From positions 1 to 64,000 of the forward strand of contig NZ_FORP01000022.1 in assembly GCF_900114035.1 (NCBI RefSeq): a stretch of 64,000 bases of DNA, given 5' to 3'. A program made the position numbers and the translations under genes. This DNA comes from Amycolatopsis sacchari (lineage in GTDB: Bacteria; Actinomycetota; Actinomycetes; Mycobacteriales; Pseudonocardiaceae). How positions within the stretch are numbered: position 1 is the stretch's first letter; every line of letters starts with the position of its first letter. The notes under the pieces are model-generated. The model was given only the letters and a program-made list of their open reading frames with translations. It was not told where the DNA came from and ran no database searches. Positions 1 through 7,281 of this stretch are shown in pieces.

Positions 1-2
1 CC

Positions 3-95
3 ACCCGATACGACAAACTCGCCACCGTCTACCGAGCAGCCATCCTCCTGCACGCCGTCATCACCTGGACCACAACATTGTCAGACATGACCTAG
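3..95 (+). pseudogene. IS5-like transposase, C-terminal end only
   Basis: The first bases read in frame as the tail of a DDE transposase, with the signature RYDKLATVYRAAILLHAVITW followed by a few residues and TAG at 93-95. The RYDKLAxxYxAxxxLxAxxxW ending is characteristic of IS5-family (DDE_Tnp_1) transposases. Only about 30 residues are inside the window, so I cannot tell whether the gene is intact to the left. It abuts the 3' end of a truncated TPR gene on the other strand, which suggests that the insertion marks a rearrangement border. The family is recognised from the short motif only. Confidence 0.65.
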
Positions 96-676
96 CCCGC
101 TGAGACCTCGCGGAGGTCCTTGCCCGCACCTTCGCGGTAGAACTCGGCGAAGGATCCCCCGAGCGCGGCTTCGAGCTTGTCGCGCACGGACTGCTCCTCG
201 AGGAACTCGTCCGGGTCGAGGACGAGGTTCGCGGCGGCCAGGAAGCTGTCGATCGCGCCCAGAATCCTTGCGGCACGGGCGAATTCGCCGTCCAGGGTGG
301 CGACGGCGGCGACGCCGAGCGCGAGTTCGGGCACCAACTCGTCGGCACCGGCTTTCGCGGCGTTCTCGCGGGCGCTCGCGAACAGTTCGCGCGCCCGGTC
401 GACCTGGCCGTCGTGCAGTTCGAGGTGCCCGAGGTTGTGCTGCTCGATCGCGAGCATGCGGAGGTCTCCGAGCGCTTCGTGGGCCGCGATGGCTTCCGCC
501 GCCAGGGGACGCGCCCGGTCGAGGTCCCCGGCCAGCCGGGCGACGCCGGCGAGCAGGTGCAGCGGCTGCTGTGCGAGGCCCTTCTCCCCGGTTCGCCGGG
601 CCACCGCCAGCGCCTGCTCCGCGTGCGCCCGGCCTTCGTCGAGGTGCCCGAGGCGGATGGCGACGCGCGCGAGCAT
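92..676 (-). pseudogene. TPR-repeat protein, N-terminally truncated
   Basis: The product (about 194 residues) is all alpha-helical with tetratricopeptide-like repeats (LARVAIRLGHLDEGRAHAEQ, LLAGVARLAGDLDRARPLAA, HNLGHLELHDGQVDRARELF). This matches the C-terminal TPR region of large actinobacterial ATPase/LuxR or BTAD-type regulators, which are usually 700-1000 residues. A TAG codon lies four codons upstream of the ATG (around 686) and nothing resembling the missing ATPase or DNA-binding domains is found upstream, so this looks like the surviving end of a larger gene. It overlaps the stop of the transposase fragment by a few bases. It could also be a short standalone TPR protein, but no clear ribosome site precedes the ATG. 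Confidence 0.5.
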
Positions 677-779
677 GTCCAGCGCCTAGCCGGTTCGCCC
701 TGCGCGGAACGCCTGCCGGAAAGCGCTTCCCGGGCGTAGCGTCAGTAGCGATGTAATCGTGTAATCAACGGAGGTCACG

Positions 780-1343
780 ATGCGAGGGCACAGAGGCTGG
801 AAGGGCCGGGGCGGCTGGCAGCAGGGTGAGGTCCCGTCGGCGGCGGACGCGGCGGGCTGGTTCGCCGGGCGGCTGCCCGACGGCTGGTTCACCGGCGCGC
901 CGGAGCTGACGGTCGACCGGGAGGAGATCCTGGTCGTGGGCGAGCTGCCGCCGCTGACCGAGGAGTTCGCCGACGACGCGGCCCGCGCGGCGGCCGAAGC
1001 CGGGCGGATCAGCCGGTTCCGGGAGGAGACGCGCGAGCAGCGCATCGAGATCGCCCGGCAGGCCGAACACCGCTACCAGCGCAAGGTCGCGTGGGGCGCC
1101 CGGATCGGCGGAACCGAGGAGTTGTTCACCACACTCTCCGTGCCCGTGATGACGCGGCTGCGCCAGCCGGAGCGGCAGGTGCTCGACACGCTCGTCGACG
1201 CCGGGGTCGCGCGCTCGCGTTCCGACGCGCTGGCCTGGGCCGTTCGGCTCGTCGGGCAGCACGCGGACAGCTGGCTGGCCGAGCTGCGCGAGGCGATGTC
1301 CCACGTGGACGATCTCCGCGCGAAGGGGCCTGACCTGGGCTGA
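780..1343 (+). CDS. Conserved hypothetical actinobacterial protein (187 aa)
   Basis: ATG at 780 is preceded by a good Shine-Dalgarno (ggaggt, 6 bases upstream). No domain is recognised with confidence. The N-terminus is Trp/Gly-rich (KGRGGWQQGE, AGWFAGRLPDGWF); the middle is a charged helix (residues about 75-110) and the C-terminal third (residues about 130-180) is a predicted helical segment resembling ribbon-helix-helix-like conserved tails (ERQVLDTLVDAGVARSRSDALAWAVRLV). Upstream, at 750-770, a direct repeat of TGTAATC sits where a promoter or operator would be. Downstream gene fadE-like starts 38 bases later on the same strand. A transcription-related role is possible but is inference only. 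Confidence 0.75.
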   Translation: MRGHRGWKGRGGWQQGEVPSAADAAGWFAGRLPDGWFTGAPELTVDREEILVVGELPPLTEEFADDAARAAAEAGRISRFREETREQRIEIARQAEHRYQRKVAWGARIGGTEELFTTLSVPVMTRLRQPERQVLDTLVDAGVARSRSDALAWAVRLVGQHADSWLAELREAMSHVDDLRAKGPDLG

Positions 1344-1381
1344 GCGCTGCGAAGATCCGCTGTCTGGGTGAAGCTTGGGAG

Positions 1382-3274
1382 ATGAAGCCCGATGCGTTGA
1401 CGGTCGTTCTGGATGGACAGTGGGCGGCACTGCGGCGTGACGTCCGGGAGAAGATGGCGGAGAACGCCTACGAGGAGCCTCGTGACCTGAGTACCGAGGA
1501 GTACCGGGAGTGGGTGCTCGACCAGCTGCACGTGCTGGCGAAGACCGGGCACCCGCGGCTCGGCTTCGCCCGGGAGTACGGCGGCGGTGGGGACATCGGC
1601 GGCTCCGTGGTGTCGTTCGAGATCCTCGGCTACGGCGACCTGTCGCTGATGGTCAAGTCCGGGGTGCAGTGGGGGCTGTTCGGCGGGGCGGTGCAGCTCC
1701 TGGGCACCGAGCAGCACCACCGGCGCTACCTCTCGCGGATCATGGACCTGGACCTGCCCGGCTGCTTCGCGATGACCGAGACCGGGCACGGCTCGGACGT
1801 GCAGCACCTGCGCACGACCGCGACGTACGACCCCGGGACGCGCCAGTTCATCATCGACACCCCGGATGAGCTGGCGCGCAAGGACTACATCGGCAACGCG
1901 GCGCGTGACGGCCGGATGGCGGTCGTGTTCGCGCAGCTGATCACGCGGGGCGAAGGCCGTGGCGTGCACGCGTTCCTGGTGCCGATCCGCAACGAGCTCG
2001 GCGAGCCGATGCCGGGCGTGGAGATCGGCGACTGCGGCCGCAAGGCCGGGCTCAACGGCGTCGACAACGGGCGGCTGACGTTCCGTTCGGTCCGGGTGCC
2101 GCGCGAGGCGCTGCTCAACCGGTACGGCGACGTCGCCGAGGACGGCACGTATTCGAGCCCGATCGAAAGCGACGGCCGCCGGTTCTTCACGATGCTCGGC
2201 ACGCTCATCCGCGGCCGGATCAGCGTCGCCGGCGCGGCGATCAGCGCGACGGAACGGGCGCTGGCGCTGGCCGTCCGGTACGGCGAGCGGCGCCGGCAGT
2301 TCGAGCGGCCGGATGGCTCCGGCGAGGTGGTCCTGCTGGATTACCTCGCGCACCAACGGAAACTGCTGCCCGCGCTGGCGCGGACGTACGCGCTGCACTT
2401 CGCGCAGGAGGAGCTCGTCCGCACGCTGCACGAGATCCAGGGCGCCGATGACGTCGACGACCACACGCAGCGGGAGCTGGAGTCGCGTGCGGCGGGTATC
2501 AAGGCGACGGCGACGTGGAACGCGACCCGCACGATCCAGACGACGCGGGAAGCCTGTGGAGGCGCGGGGTACCTCGCCGCGAACGTGCTCGCCGGGCTCA
2601 AGGCCGACACCGACGTGTTCACCACGTTCGAGGGTGACAACACGGTGCTGCTGCAGCTCGTCGCGAAGGGCTTGCTCACCAACTACCGCGACCACTTCGC
2701 CGACCTGAGCCCGCTCGGCACCGCCCGGTTCGTCGCCGAGCAGGTCGTGGGGACGGTGATCGAGCGGACGGCCGCGCGGAAGGTGATCGACCGCCTCGCC
2801 GACGCGGCGCCGGGCCGGGACGACGAGGGCGTGCTGTTCGACCGGGCGTGGCAGGTGACGTTGTTCGAGGACCGGGAGAAGCACGTGCTGGAAGGCGCGG
2901 CCCGGCGGTTGCGGGCGGCGGCGGACGGCGATCCGTTCGAGGCGTTCAACTCCGCGCAGGACCACATCCTGCGGGCGGCGCAGGTCCACGTGGACCGGGT
3001 GGTGCTGGAGGCGTTCGTCGCGGCGATCGAACGGTGTGGCGACGCCGAGGCGCGGGAGTTGCTGAGCAGCCTGTGCGACCTGTACGTGCTGTCGAACATC
3101 GAGGAGGACCGCGCGTGGTTCCTCGAACACGGCAGGCTCACCGCGGCGCGGGCGAAGCAGGTCGTCGCCGCGGTCAACGACCTGTGCGGCCGGCTGCGCC
3201 CGCACGCCCGGCTCCTGGTGGACGCGTTCGCGATCCCGGAGGCGTTCCTGAAGGCGGAAATGCTGGAACCATGA
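1382..3274 (+). CDS. Acyl-CoA dehydrogenase/oxidase family protein
   Basis: A 630-residue flavoprotein that would oxidise an acyl-CoA at the alpha-beta bond, passing electrons to ETF or oxygen. The N-terminal and middle acyl-CoA dehydrogenase domains are visible, with the FAD/substrate loop CFAMTETGHGSDV (about 128-140). The C-terminal helical domain carries EACGGAGYL and FTTFEGDNTVLLQ (about 395-420), the latter typical of the acyl-CoA oxidase (ACOX) branch and its mycobacterial relatives. The length, longer than the 380-400 residues of short ACADs, also fits the ACOX-like branch. Start ATG at 1382 is the first in frame; spacing from the upstream gene is 38 bases. It overlaps the next small gene by four bases (ATGA), so the two were probably translationally coupled. 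The substrate cannot be deduced. Confidence 0.9.
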   Translation: MKPDALTVVLDGQWAALRRDVREKMAENAYEEPRDLSTEEYREWVLDQLHVLAKTGHPRLGFAREYGGGGDIGGSVVSFEILGYGDLSLMVKSGVQWGLFGGAVQLLGTEQHHRRYLSRIMDLDLPGCFAMTETGHGSDVQHLRTTATYDPGTRQFIIDTPDELARKDYIGNAARDGRMAVVFAQLITRGEGRGVHAFLVPIRNELGEPMPGVEIGDCGRKAGLNGVDNGRLTFRSVRVPREALLNRYGDVAEDGTYSSPIESDGRRFFTMLGTLIRGRISVAGAAISATERALALAVRYGERRRQFERPDGSGEVVLLDYLAHQRKLLPALARTYALHFAQEELVRTLHEIQGADDVDDHTQRELESRAAGIKATATWNATRTIQTTREACGGAGYLAANVLAGLKADTDVFTTFEGDNTVLLQLVAKGLLTNYRDHFADLSPLGTARFVAEQVVGTVIERTAARKVIDRLADAAPGRDDEGVLFDRAWQVTLFEDREKHVLEGAARRLRAAADGDPFEAFNSAQDHILRAAQVHVDRVVLEAFVAAIERCGDAEARELLSSLCDLYVLSNIEEDRAWFLEHGRLTAARAKQVVAAVNDLCGRLRPHARLLVDAFAIPEAFLKAEMLEP

Positions 3275-3601
3275 ACGATTTCCACGCGTTCCGGTCGATC
3301 GTGCGGCGGCTCGGCGTGCGGACCGATCCGGCCAAGACGGCGCTGGCCGTCGCGGCGGAACGCGTCGAGCGCCTCAAACCGAACGGGCGTCTGCTGTCCT
3401 ACTCGCCGCTGAGCCGGTTCCTGGAGCTCGAAATCCTGGTCATGGGCGTCGACCGCAATGTGTACGACGCTGCGGGACCTCGCGGATTTCGGGACCCCGC
3501 TGCCGGACGTGGACTTCGACGAGCTGATCGAGCGGGCCGCGCGGCAGCGGGCGGAGCTGGAGCCGTTCCGGGTGCGGGCGGGGACCGAAGCGTTCAGCTG
3601 A
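3271..3601 (+). pseudogene. Small ACAD-linked protein, frameshifted
   Basis: ATG at 3271 overlaps the stop of the acyl-CoA dehydrogenase gene. The first frame reads MNDFHAFRSIVRRLGVRTDP onward to about RNVYD (near 3465), after which good coding sequence continues in another frame as TLRDLADFGTPLPDVDFDEL to TGA at 3599-3601. Joined, they give a protein of about 110 residues. The switch at about 3462-3468 behaves like a loss of two bases (or gain of one). Either the gene is broken or the sequence has an error. The family is not recognised. Its last bases overlap the convergent TetR gene stop at 3594. Confidence 0.55.
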
Positions 3602-4166
3602 GGGCGGCGGAAGCGACCCTCAGCTCCTCCAGCGCCTCGCGCGCGAGTTCGGCGTACGGGCGGTTGTTGTCCGGGGCGATCCAGCGGGCGAAGCCCGTCG
3701 TGAAGGCGAGGCTGCCGACTTCCGCCGTCAGGCGCGCCACGGGCCCGGGCAGGCCGCGTTCGCCGAGCGCGGCCGCCATCACCGTGGTGACGGTGGCGAG
3801 CTTGAGCAACTCGCGTTCCTGCAGGTCGGTGTTGGCCGCGATGATCGCCTGCCGGCGCCGGACCAGCTCCAGCCGTTCGGGTGGGAAGAGCACCGACACG
3901 GCGTCCAGTCCCGCCGCCATGACTTCGATCGGTGTCGCGGACTCCGGTGCGCCCTCGATCGCGTCCGTGAACAGCTGGGAAAGCGCTTCCTGGCCGGAGA
4001 ACAGGACCTCGCGCTTGTCGGCGAAGTAGCGGAAGAACGTCCGCTTCGTCACCCCCGCCCGCTCAGTGATCTCGGCGACCGTCGTGCTCTCGTACCCGCG
4101 CTCGGCGAACAGCTCGAGCGCGGCCAGCTCCAGCCGCTGACGCGTGTTCGGCTCCCATCGGCCCAT
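3594..4166 (-). CDS. TetR-family transcriptional regulator
   Basis: A 190-residue regulator with an N-terminal helix-turn-helix (residues about 8-55: ALELFAERGYESTTVAEITE, AGVTKRTFFRYFADKREVLF) and a variable ligand-binding C-terminal domain. It is transcribed divergently from the NAD-binding oxidoreductase gene at 4254, with a pair of inverted operator-like sequences in the 87-base gap, so it most likely represses both itself and that gene. The effector is unknown. ATG at 4166 is the natural start: MGRWEPNTRQRLELAAL is the usual short lead-in to the HTH. Confidence 0.9.
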   Translation of the reverse strand: MGRWEPNTRQRLELAALELFAERGYESTTVAEITERAGVTKRTFFRYFADKREVLFSGQEALSQLFTDAIEGAPESATPIEVMAAGLDAVSVLFPPERLELVRRRQAIIAANTDLQERELLKLATVTTVMAAALGERGLPGPVARLTAEVGSLAFTTGFARWIAPDNNRPYAELAREALEELRVASAALS

Positions 4167-4182
4167 GTGCCCAGCCTAGGTC

Positions 4183-4230
4183 ATGACACCTGGTGTCGTC
4201 GCGTGCTATAGTCATGTCACCAGGTGTCAT
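4183..4230. promoter_or_regulatory. Paired TetR operator sites in divergent promoter
   Basis: Two copies of the same site face each other: ATGACACCTGGTGTC at 4183-4197 and GTCACCAGGTGTCAT at 4216-4230 (reverse complement of the first with one change). Each holds a palindromic core, CACCTGGTG or CACCAGGTG. A -10-like hexamer (tatagt, 4207-4212) lies between them. The placement between a TetR gene and its divergent neighbour fits autoregulation and co-repression. The sites are seen in the sequence; binding is inferred. Confidence 0.7.
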
Positions 4231-4253
4231 CACTGCTCGGAAGGATTTGTGTC

Positions 4254-5156
4254 ATGCGTGTTTTCGTCACCGGAGCGACCGGACACCTCGGCTCGGCGGT
4301 CGTACCCGAACTCCTGCGGGCCGGGCACGAGGTCGTCGGCCTGGCGCGGTCGGACGCCTCGGCCGCCAAGCTGGAGGCGGCCGGTGCGTCGGCGCGCCGC
4401 GGCGACCTGTTCGACCTGGACGGTCTGCGGGAGGCGGCGGTGGAAGCCGACGGTGTCATCCACCTCGCGTTCAACCATGAAGCGATGGTGGCCGGGGACT
4501 ACGAGAAGGCGGTCGCCGACGATCTCGCCGCGGTCCGGGCGATCGCAGACGGCCTCGGCAGCAGCGGCAAGCCGCTGGTCGGCACGTCGGGGACGCTGAT
4601 GCTGACCTACGCCGGGCTGGACCGCGCCGGCACCGAGGACGACGTGGTGCCCGCGGGACCGCGCGTGGACGCGGAGAACCTCGTGATCGGGCTCACCGAG
4701 CACGGGGTGCGGTCGTCGGTCGTCCGGCTGCCGCCCGTGGTGCACAGCGAGTTCGACAAGCACGGCTTCATCCCGACCCTGATCGGCATCGCGCGGGCGA
4801 AGGGCGTGTCCGGCTACGTCGGCGACGGCTCGAACCGGTGGCCCGCGGGGCACACGCTCGACGCCGCGCACGTCTACCGGCTGGCGCTGGAGAAGGCCCC
4901 GGCGGGCTCGCGCCTGCACCCGCTGGGTGACGAGGGGATCCCCGTGCGGGAGATCGCGGAGGCCATCGGGCGCCGCCTGGACGTCCCGGTGAAGCCCATC
5001 CCGGCCGACGAGGTGCAGTCGCACTTCGGCTTCCTGGCCGGCGCGGTCACCCTCGACAACCCGACGTCCGCCGAGCGGACCCGGCAGGCGCTGGACTGGA
5101 AGCCGGCGCACCCGGGCCTGCTCGAGGACCTCGAACAGGGGCACTACTTCGGCTAG
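4254..5156 (+). CDS. NAD(P)-binding atypical SDR / NAD-dependent epimerase-like oxidoreductase
   Basis: A 300-residue Rossmann protein. The dinucleotide motif GATGHLG (residues 7-13) right after MRVFVT is the extended/atypical SDR signature (NmrA/epimerase-like). The central region has GTSGTLMLTYAG in place of a clear YxxxK, so the catalytic type is uncertain; the family often acts on small carbonyl or sugar substrates. ATG at 4254 is chosen over an in-frame ATG 10 codons upstream because it is followed directly by the Rossmann strand and is preceded by ggaagga at a good distance. Controlled by the divergent TetR regulator via the paired operators upstream. Confidence 0.85.
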   Translation: MRVFVTGATGHLGSAVVPELLRAGHEVVGLARSDASAAKLEAAGASARRGDLFDLDGLREAAVEADGVIHLAFNHEAMVAGDYEKAVADDLAAVRAIADGLGSSGKPLVGTSGTLMLTYAGLDRAGTEDDVVPAGPRVDAENLVIGLTEHGVRSSVVRLPPVVHSEFDKHGFIPTLIGIARAKGVSGYVGDGSNRWPAGHTLDAAHVYRLALEKAPAGSRLHPLGDEGIPVREIAEAIGRRLDVPVKPIPADEVQSHFGFLAGAVTLDNPTSAERTRQALDWKPAHPGLLEDLEQGHYFG

Positions 5157-5165
5157 TATCCGCCG

Positions 5166-5396
5166 GTGGTAGCCAGCCGGGACCTGGCGCGGATCGACGA
5201 GCACTCCGTGACGGTCGGCGCGCCGCCGTAAGCCGTGTGGGACGCGCTGTCGCGCGTTGTGGAGCAGTCGTTTTCGTCTTTCGGGTCGTTGGTGGTCCGC
5301 GCGCTCGGCTGTCGTGATGTCGTCGCGCGCGGGCCACGTCCGCTCGCCGCCGGGTCGGCGTTCCCGGGTTTTCACGACTGCGCGCGGCCGTGGAAC
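5166..5396 (+). pseudogene. DUF2867/SRPBCC-like protein remnant with nonsense codon
   Basis: A GTG at 5166 opens VVASRDLARIDEHSVTVGAPP, then TAA at 5229-5231, then the same frame continues AVWDALSRVVEQSF ... LVVRALGCRDVVARGPRPLA ... GSAFPGF. The pattern 'PPxAVWxALxRVV ... LGCxD ... GSxFPGF' matches the N-terminal two thirds of actinobacterial DUF2867 proteins, in which the stop position is normally an acidic residue. Homology ends near 5370 and the C-terminus is missing. So the gene has a nonsense mutation and a lost 3' end. Ten bases separate it from the oxidoreductase gene. Confidence 0.55.
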
Positions 5397-5418
5397 GACA
5401 GGCCGAGGCAGTTTCCGG

Positions 5419-6087
5419 CTAGCCGAACACCGCCAGGCAGATCGCGATATAGTGGGACATCGCGGCCAGCACGGTGCACGCGTGGAAGAACTCGTGGTAG
5501 CCGAAGGTGTTGGGCCAGTGGTTGGGCCAGCGGACGCCGTAGAACACCGCGCCCACGGTGTAGAACAGGCCGCCGACCAGGAGCAGCACCAGCGCGGCGA
5601 TCCCCGCGCTGCGCGCCAGTTCCGGCAGCACGAAGATCGCCACCCAGCCGAGCGCGATGTAGATCGGCACGCCCAGCCAGCGCGGCGCCGTCGGCCACAG
5701 CATCTTCAGCGCCACGCCCGCGACCGCACCGCCCCACACCACGCCGAGGATCACCCAGCCCGTCGGCTTCGACATGGACAGCACGGTGAACGGTGTGTAC
5801 GTCCCGGCGATGAACAGGAAGATCATCGAGTGGTCCGCGCGCTTCATCCACTGGTAGGCGCGCGGGCTCCACAACCGGCGGTGGTACAGGGCGCTCACGC
5901 CGAACACCCCCATCACCGTCAGTCCGTAGACGGCGGTGGCGGCCGCGGCCACCCCGGACACCGCCACCGCCGCGCACACGACGAGCGCCACGGCCGCCGC
6001 GAACGCGACGAAGAACGACCAGAAGTGGAGATGGCCGCGCAGGCGCGGACGGGTGTCGACGAACTCGGAATCGGTTGCTGCGGTCAC
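5419..6087 (-). CDS. Hemolysin III / PAQR-family membrane protein
   Basis: A 222-residue seven-helix integral membrane protein of the YqfA/HlyIII (progestin-adipoQ receptor-like) family. Family signatures are the ALYHRRLW segment after helix 2, KRADHSMIFLFIAGTYTPF, and the C-terminal NTFGYHEFFHACTVLAAMSHY that holds the conserved zinc-binding histidines (HxxxH). These proteins are predicted metal-dependent membrane hydrolases or lipid-related enzymes; cytolysis is an old label for Bacillus homologues. It is divergent from the prenyl transferase gene with an 80-base gap. Confidence 0.9.
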   Translation of the reverse strand: MTAATDSEFVDTRPRLRGHLHFWSFFVAFAAAVALVVCAAVAVSGVAAAATAVYGLTVMGVFGVSALYHRRLWSPRAYQWMKRADHSMIFLFIAGTYTPFTVLSMSKPTGWVILGVVWGGAVAGVALKMLWPTAPRWLGVPIYIALGWVAIFVLPELARSAGIAALVLLLVGGLFYTVGAVFYGVRWPNHWPNTFGYHEFFHACTVLAAMSHYIAICLAVFG

Positions 6088-6167
6088 GTTCTCAGGTTAC
6101 GCAAGCGTAGGTTGAGCGCCAGTCCCCGTGGTCGGGACCACGTCCGGGGCGCGTACGCTCGATCCAC

Positions 6168-6944
6168 GTGAGTCTTCGCTCCATCGGGTCGCGCCTCGTC
6201 TACAGCATCTACAGCAAGCGGCTGATCCAGCAGGCCGCCGGGCGGCATCCGCGGCACATCGCGATCATGCTCGACGGAAACCGCAGGTGGGCGCGGGAAG
6301 CGGGCTTCACCGACGTCGCCGACGGGCACCGCGCCGGGGCGAAGAAGATCGCCGACTTCCTGTGCTGGTGCCGCGAAGCGGACGTCGAGGTGGTCACGCT
6401 GTGGCTGCTGTCGACGGACAACCTCGGCCGCGCGCACGAGGAGGTCGAAGCGCTCCTGAAGATCATCGTCGACGTGGTCGACGAGCTCGCCGCGCCCGAG
6501 AACCCGTGGCGGCTGCGGATGGTCGGCGCGCTGGAGCTGCTGCCCGCGGACATGGCCCGCAGCCTCAAGGCCGCCGCGGCCCGCACCGAGGACCGCCGCG
6601 GCATGGAGGTCAACATCGCGGTCGGCTACGGCGGCCGCCAGGAGATCGCCGACGCGGTCAAGAAACTCCTGCTGCAGCACGCCGACGAGGGCACCTCGAT
6701 CCGCGAGCTGGCGAAGATCCTCGACGTCGACCACATCTCCGAGCACCTCTACACCTCCGGCCAGCCGGACCCGGATCTCATCATCCGGACGTCGGGCGAG
6801 CAACGCCTGTCCGGGTTCCTGCTCTGGCAGTCCGCGCACTCAGAGTTCTGGTTCACGGAGGCCTACTGGCCCGCGTTCCGCCGGGTGGATTTCCTGCGCG
6901 CGCTGCGTGATTACGCGTGGCGGCACCGCCGGTTCGGTACTTGA
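6168..6944 (+). CDS. Isoprenyl transferase ((2Z,6E)-FPP synthase type cis-prenyltransferase)
   Basis: A 258-residue cis-prenyltransferase. Visible signatures are HIAIMLDGNRRWAR (about 31-44, with the catalytic Asp), the middle VNIAVGYGGRQEI, and the C-terminal PDPDLIIRTSGEQRLSGFLLWQSAHSE / FWFTEAYWPAF. The family adds isopentenyl units in cis; this shorter actinobacterial version resembles Z-FPP synthase, which supplies the primer for decaprenyl or undecaprenyl phosphate used in cell-wall synthesis. Product length is not readable from sequence. GTG at 6168 is the start, giving the usual MSLRSIGSRLVY lead. IspH in the same window feeds the same pathway. Confidence 0.92.
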   Translation: MSLRSIGSRLVYSIYSKRLIQQAAGRHPRHIAIMLDGNRRWAREAGFTDVADGHRAGAKKIADFLCWCREADVEVVTLWLLSTDNLGRAHEEVEALLKIIVDVVDELAAPENPWRLRMVGALELLPADMARSLKAAAARTEDRRGMEVNIAVGYGGRQEIADAVKKLLLQHADEGTSIRELAKILDVDHISEHLYTSGQPDPDLIIRTSGEQRLSGFLLWQSAHSEFWFTEAYWPAFRRVDFLRALRDYAWRHRRFGT

Positions 6945-7059
6945 CATCACCGCTCGTGATCGAACGCGGGTTGTCGATCTACCGTCGGTGAAACGACCAT
7001 TCGGCGAATCACCTGCCTGGCTGCCTGCACGATTCCCGATTCGCAGGTAACTTCCGAAG

Positions 7060-7266
7060 TGATGGTCCGTGACCTTGCGGGCCATCCCGGGAGGCCCTGG
7101 ACGTGGCGGTAGTTGAGGGAACGACGGCGGTACCAGCCGTGACGTCGTTCGCGCAACGCACGAGGGGGCCGGCACCCGGCCCTCGTGGCCGTACCCGCTG
7201 AACAGCGGGAACGACCAGCCAGGGCGGTGCCCGGCCCAGCGAGTGCGGGCGTGGTGCCACGCCCAC
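7060..7266 (+). ncRNA. Structured 5' leader upstream of PhoH gene (candidate cis-regulatory RNA)
   Basis: The 337-base gap between the prenyltransferase and PhoH genes has no ORF of its own but holds a run of strong hairpins: 7124-7139 (CGGC/GCCG), 7161-7185 (CGAGGG...CCCTCG with an inner CCGG/CCGG), 7194-7209 (CCCGCTGAACAGCGGG) and 7247-7264 (GGGCGTGGTGCCACGCCC), the last ending 17 bases before the GTG start. Bases at about 7095-7100 (ccctgg) can also pair with 7215-7223 (ccagccaggg), closing the whole set into a multibranch fold. I do not recognise a named riboswitch class. The DNA from 6945 to 7060 shows no gene and may hold the promoter. Confidence 0.4.
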
Positions 7267-7281
7267 GAGGGAGATGCCGTC

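Noticed and set aside
1073-3205. 710-codon minus-strand ORF
   Set aside because: It is the antisense shadow of the acyl-CoA dehydrogenase, an artefact of high-GC third positions; composition is His/Arg/Val-rich with no domain.
5235-5789. 184-codon plus-strand ORF
   Set aside because: Its first third is the tail of the DUF2867-like remnant; the rest is the antisense of the hemolysin III gene.
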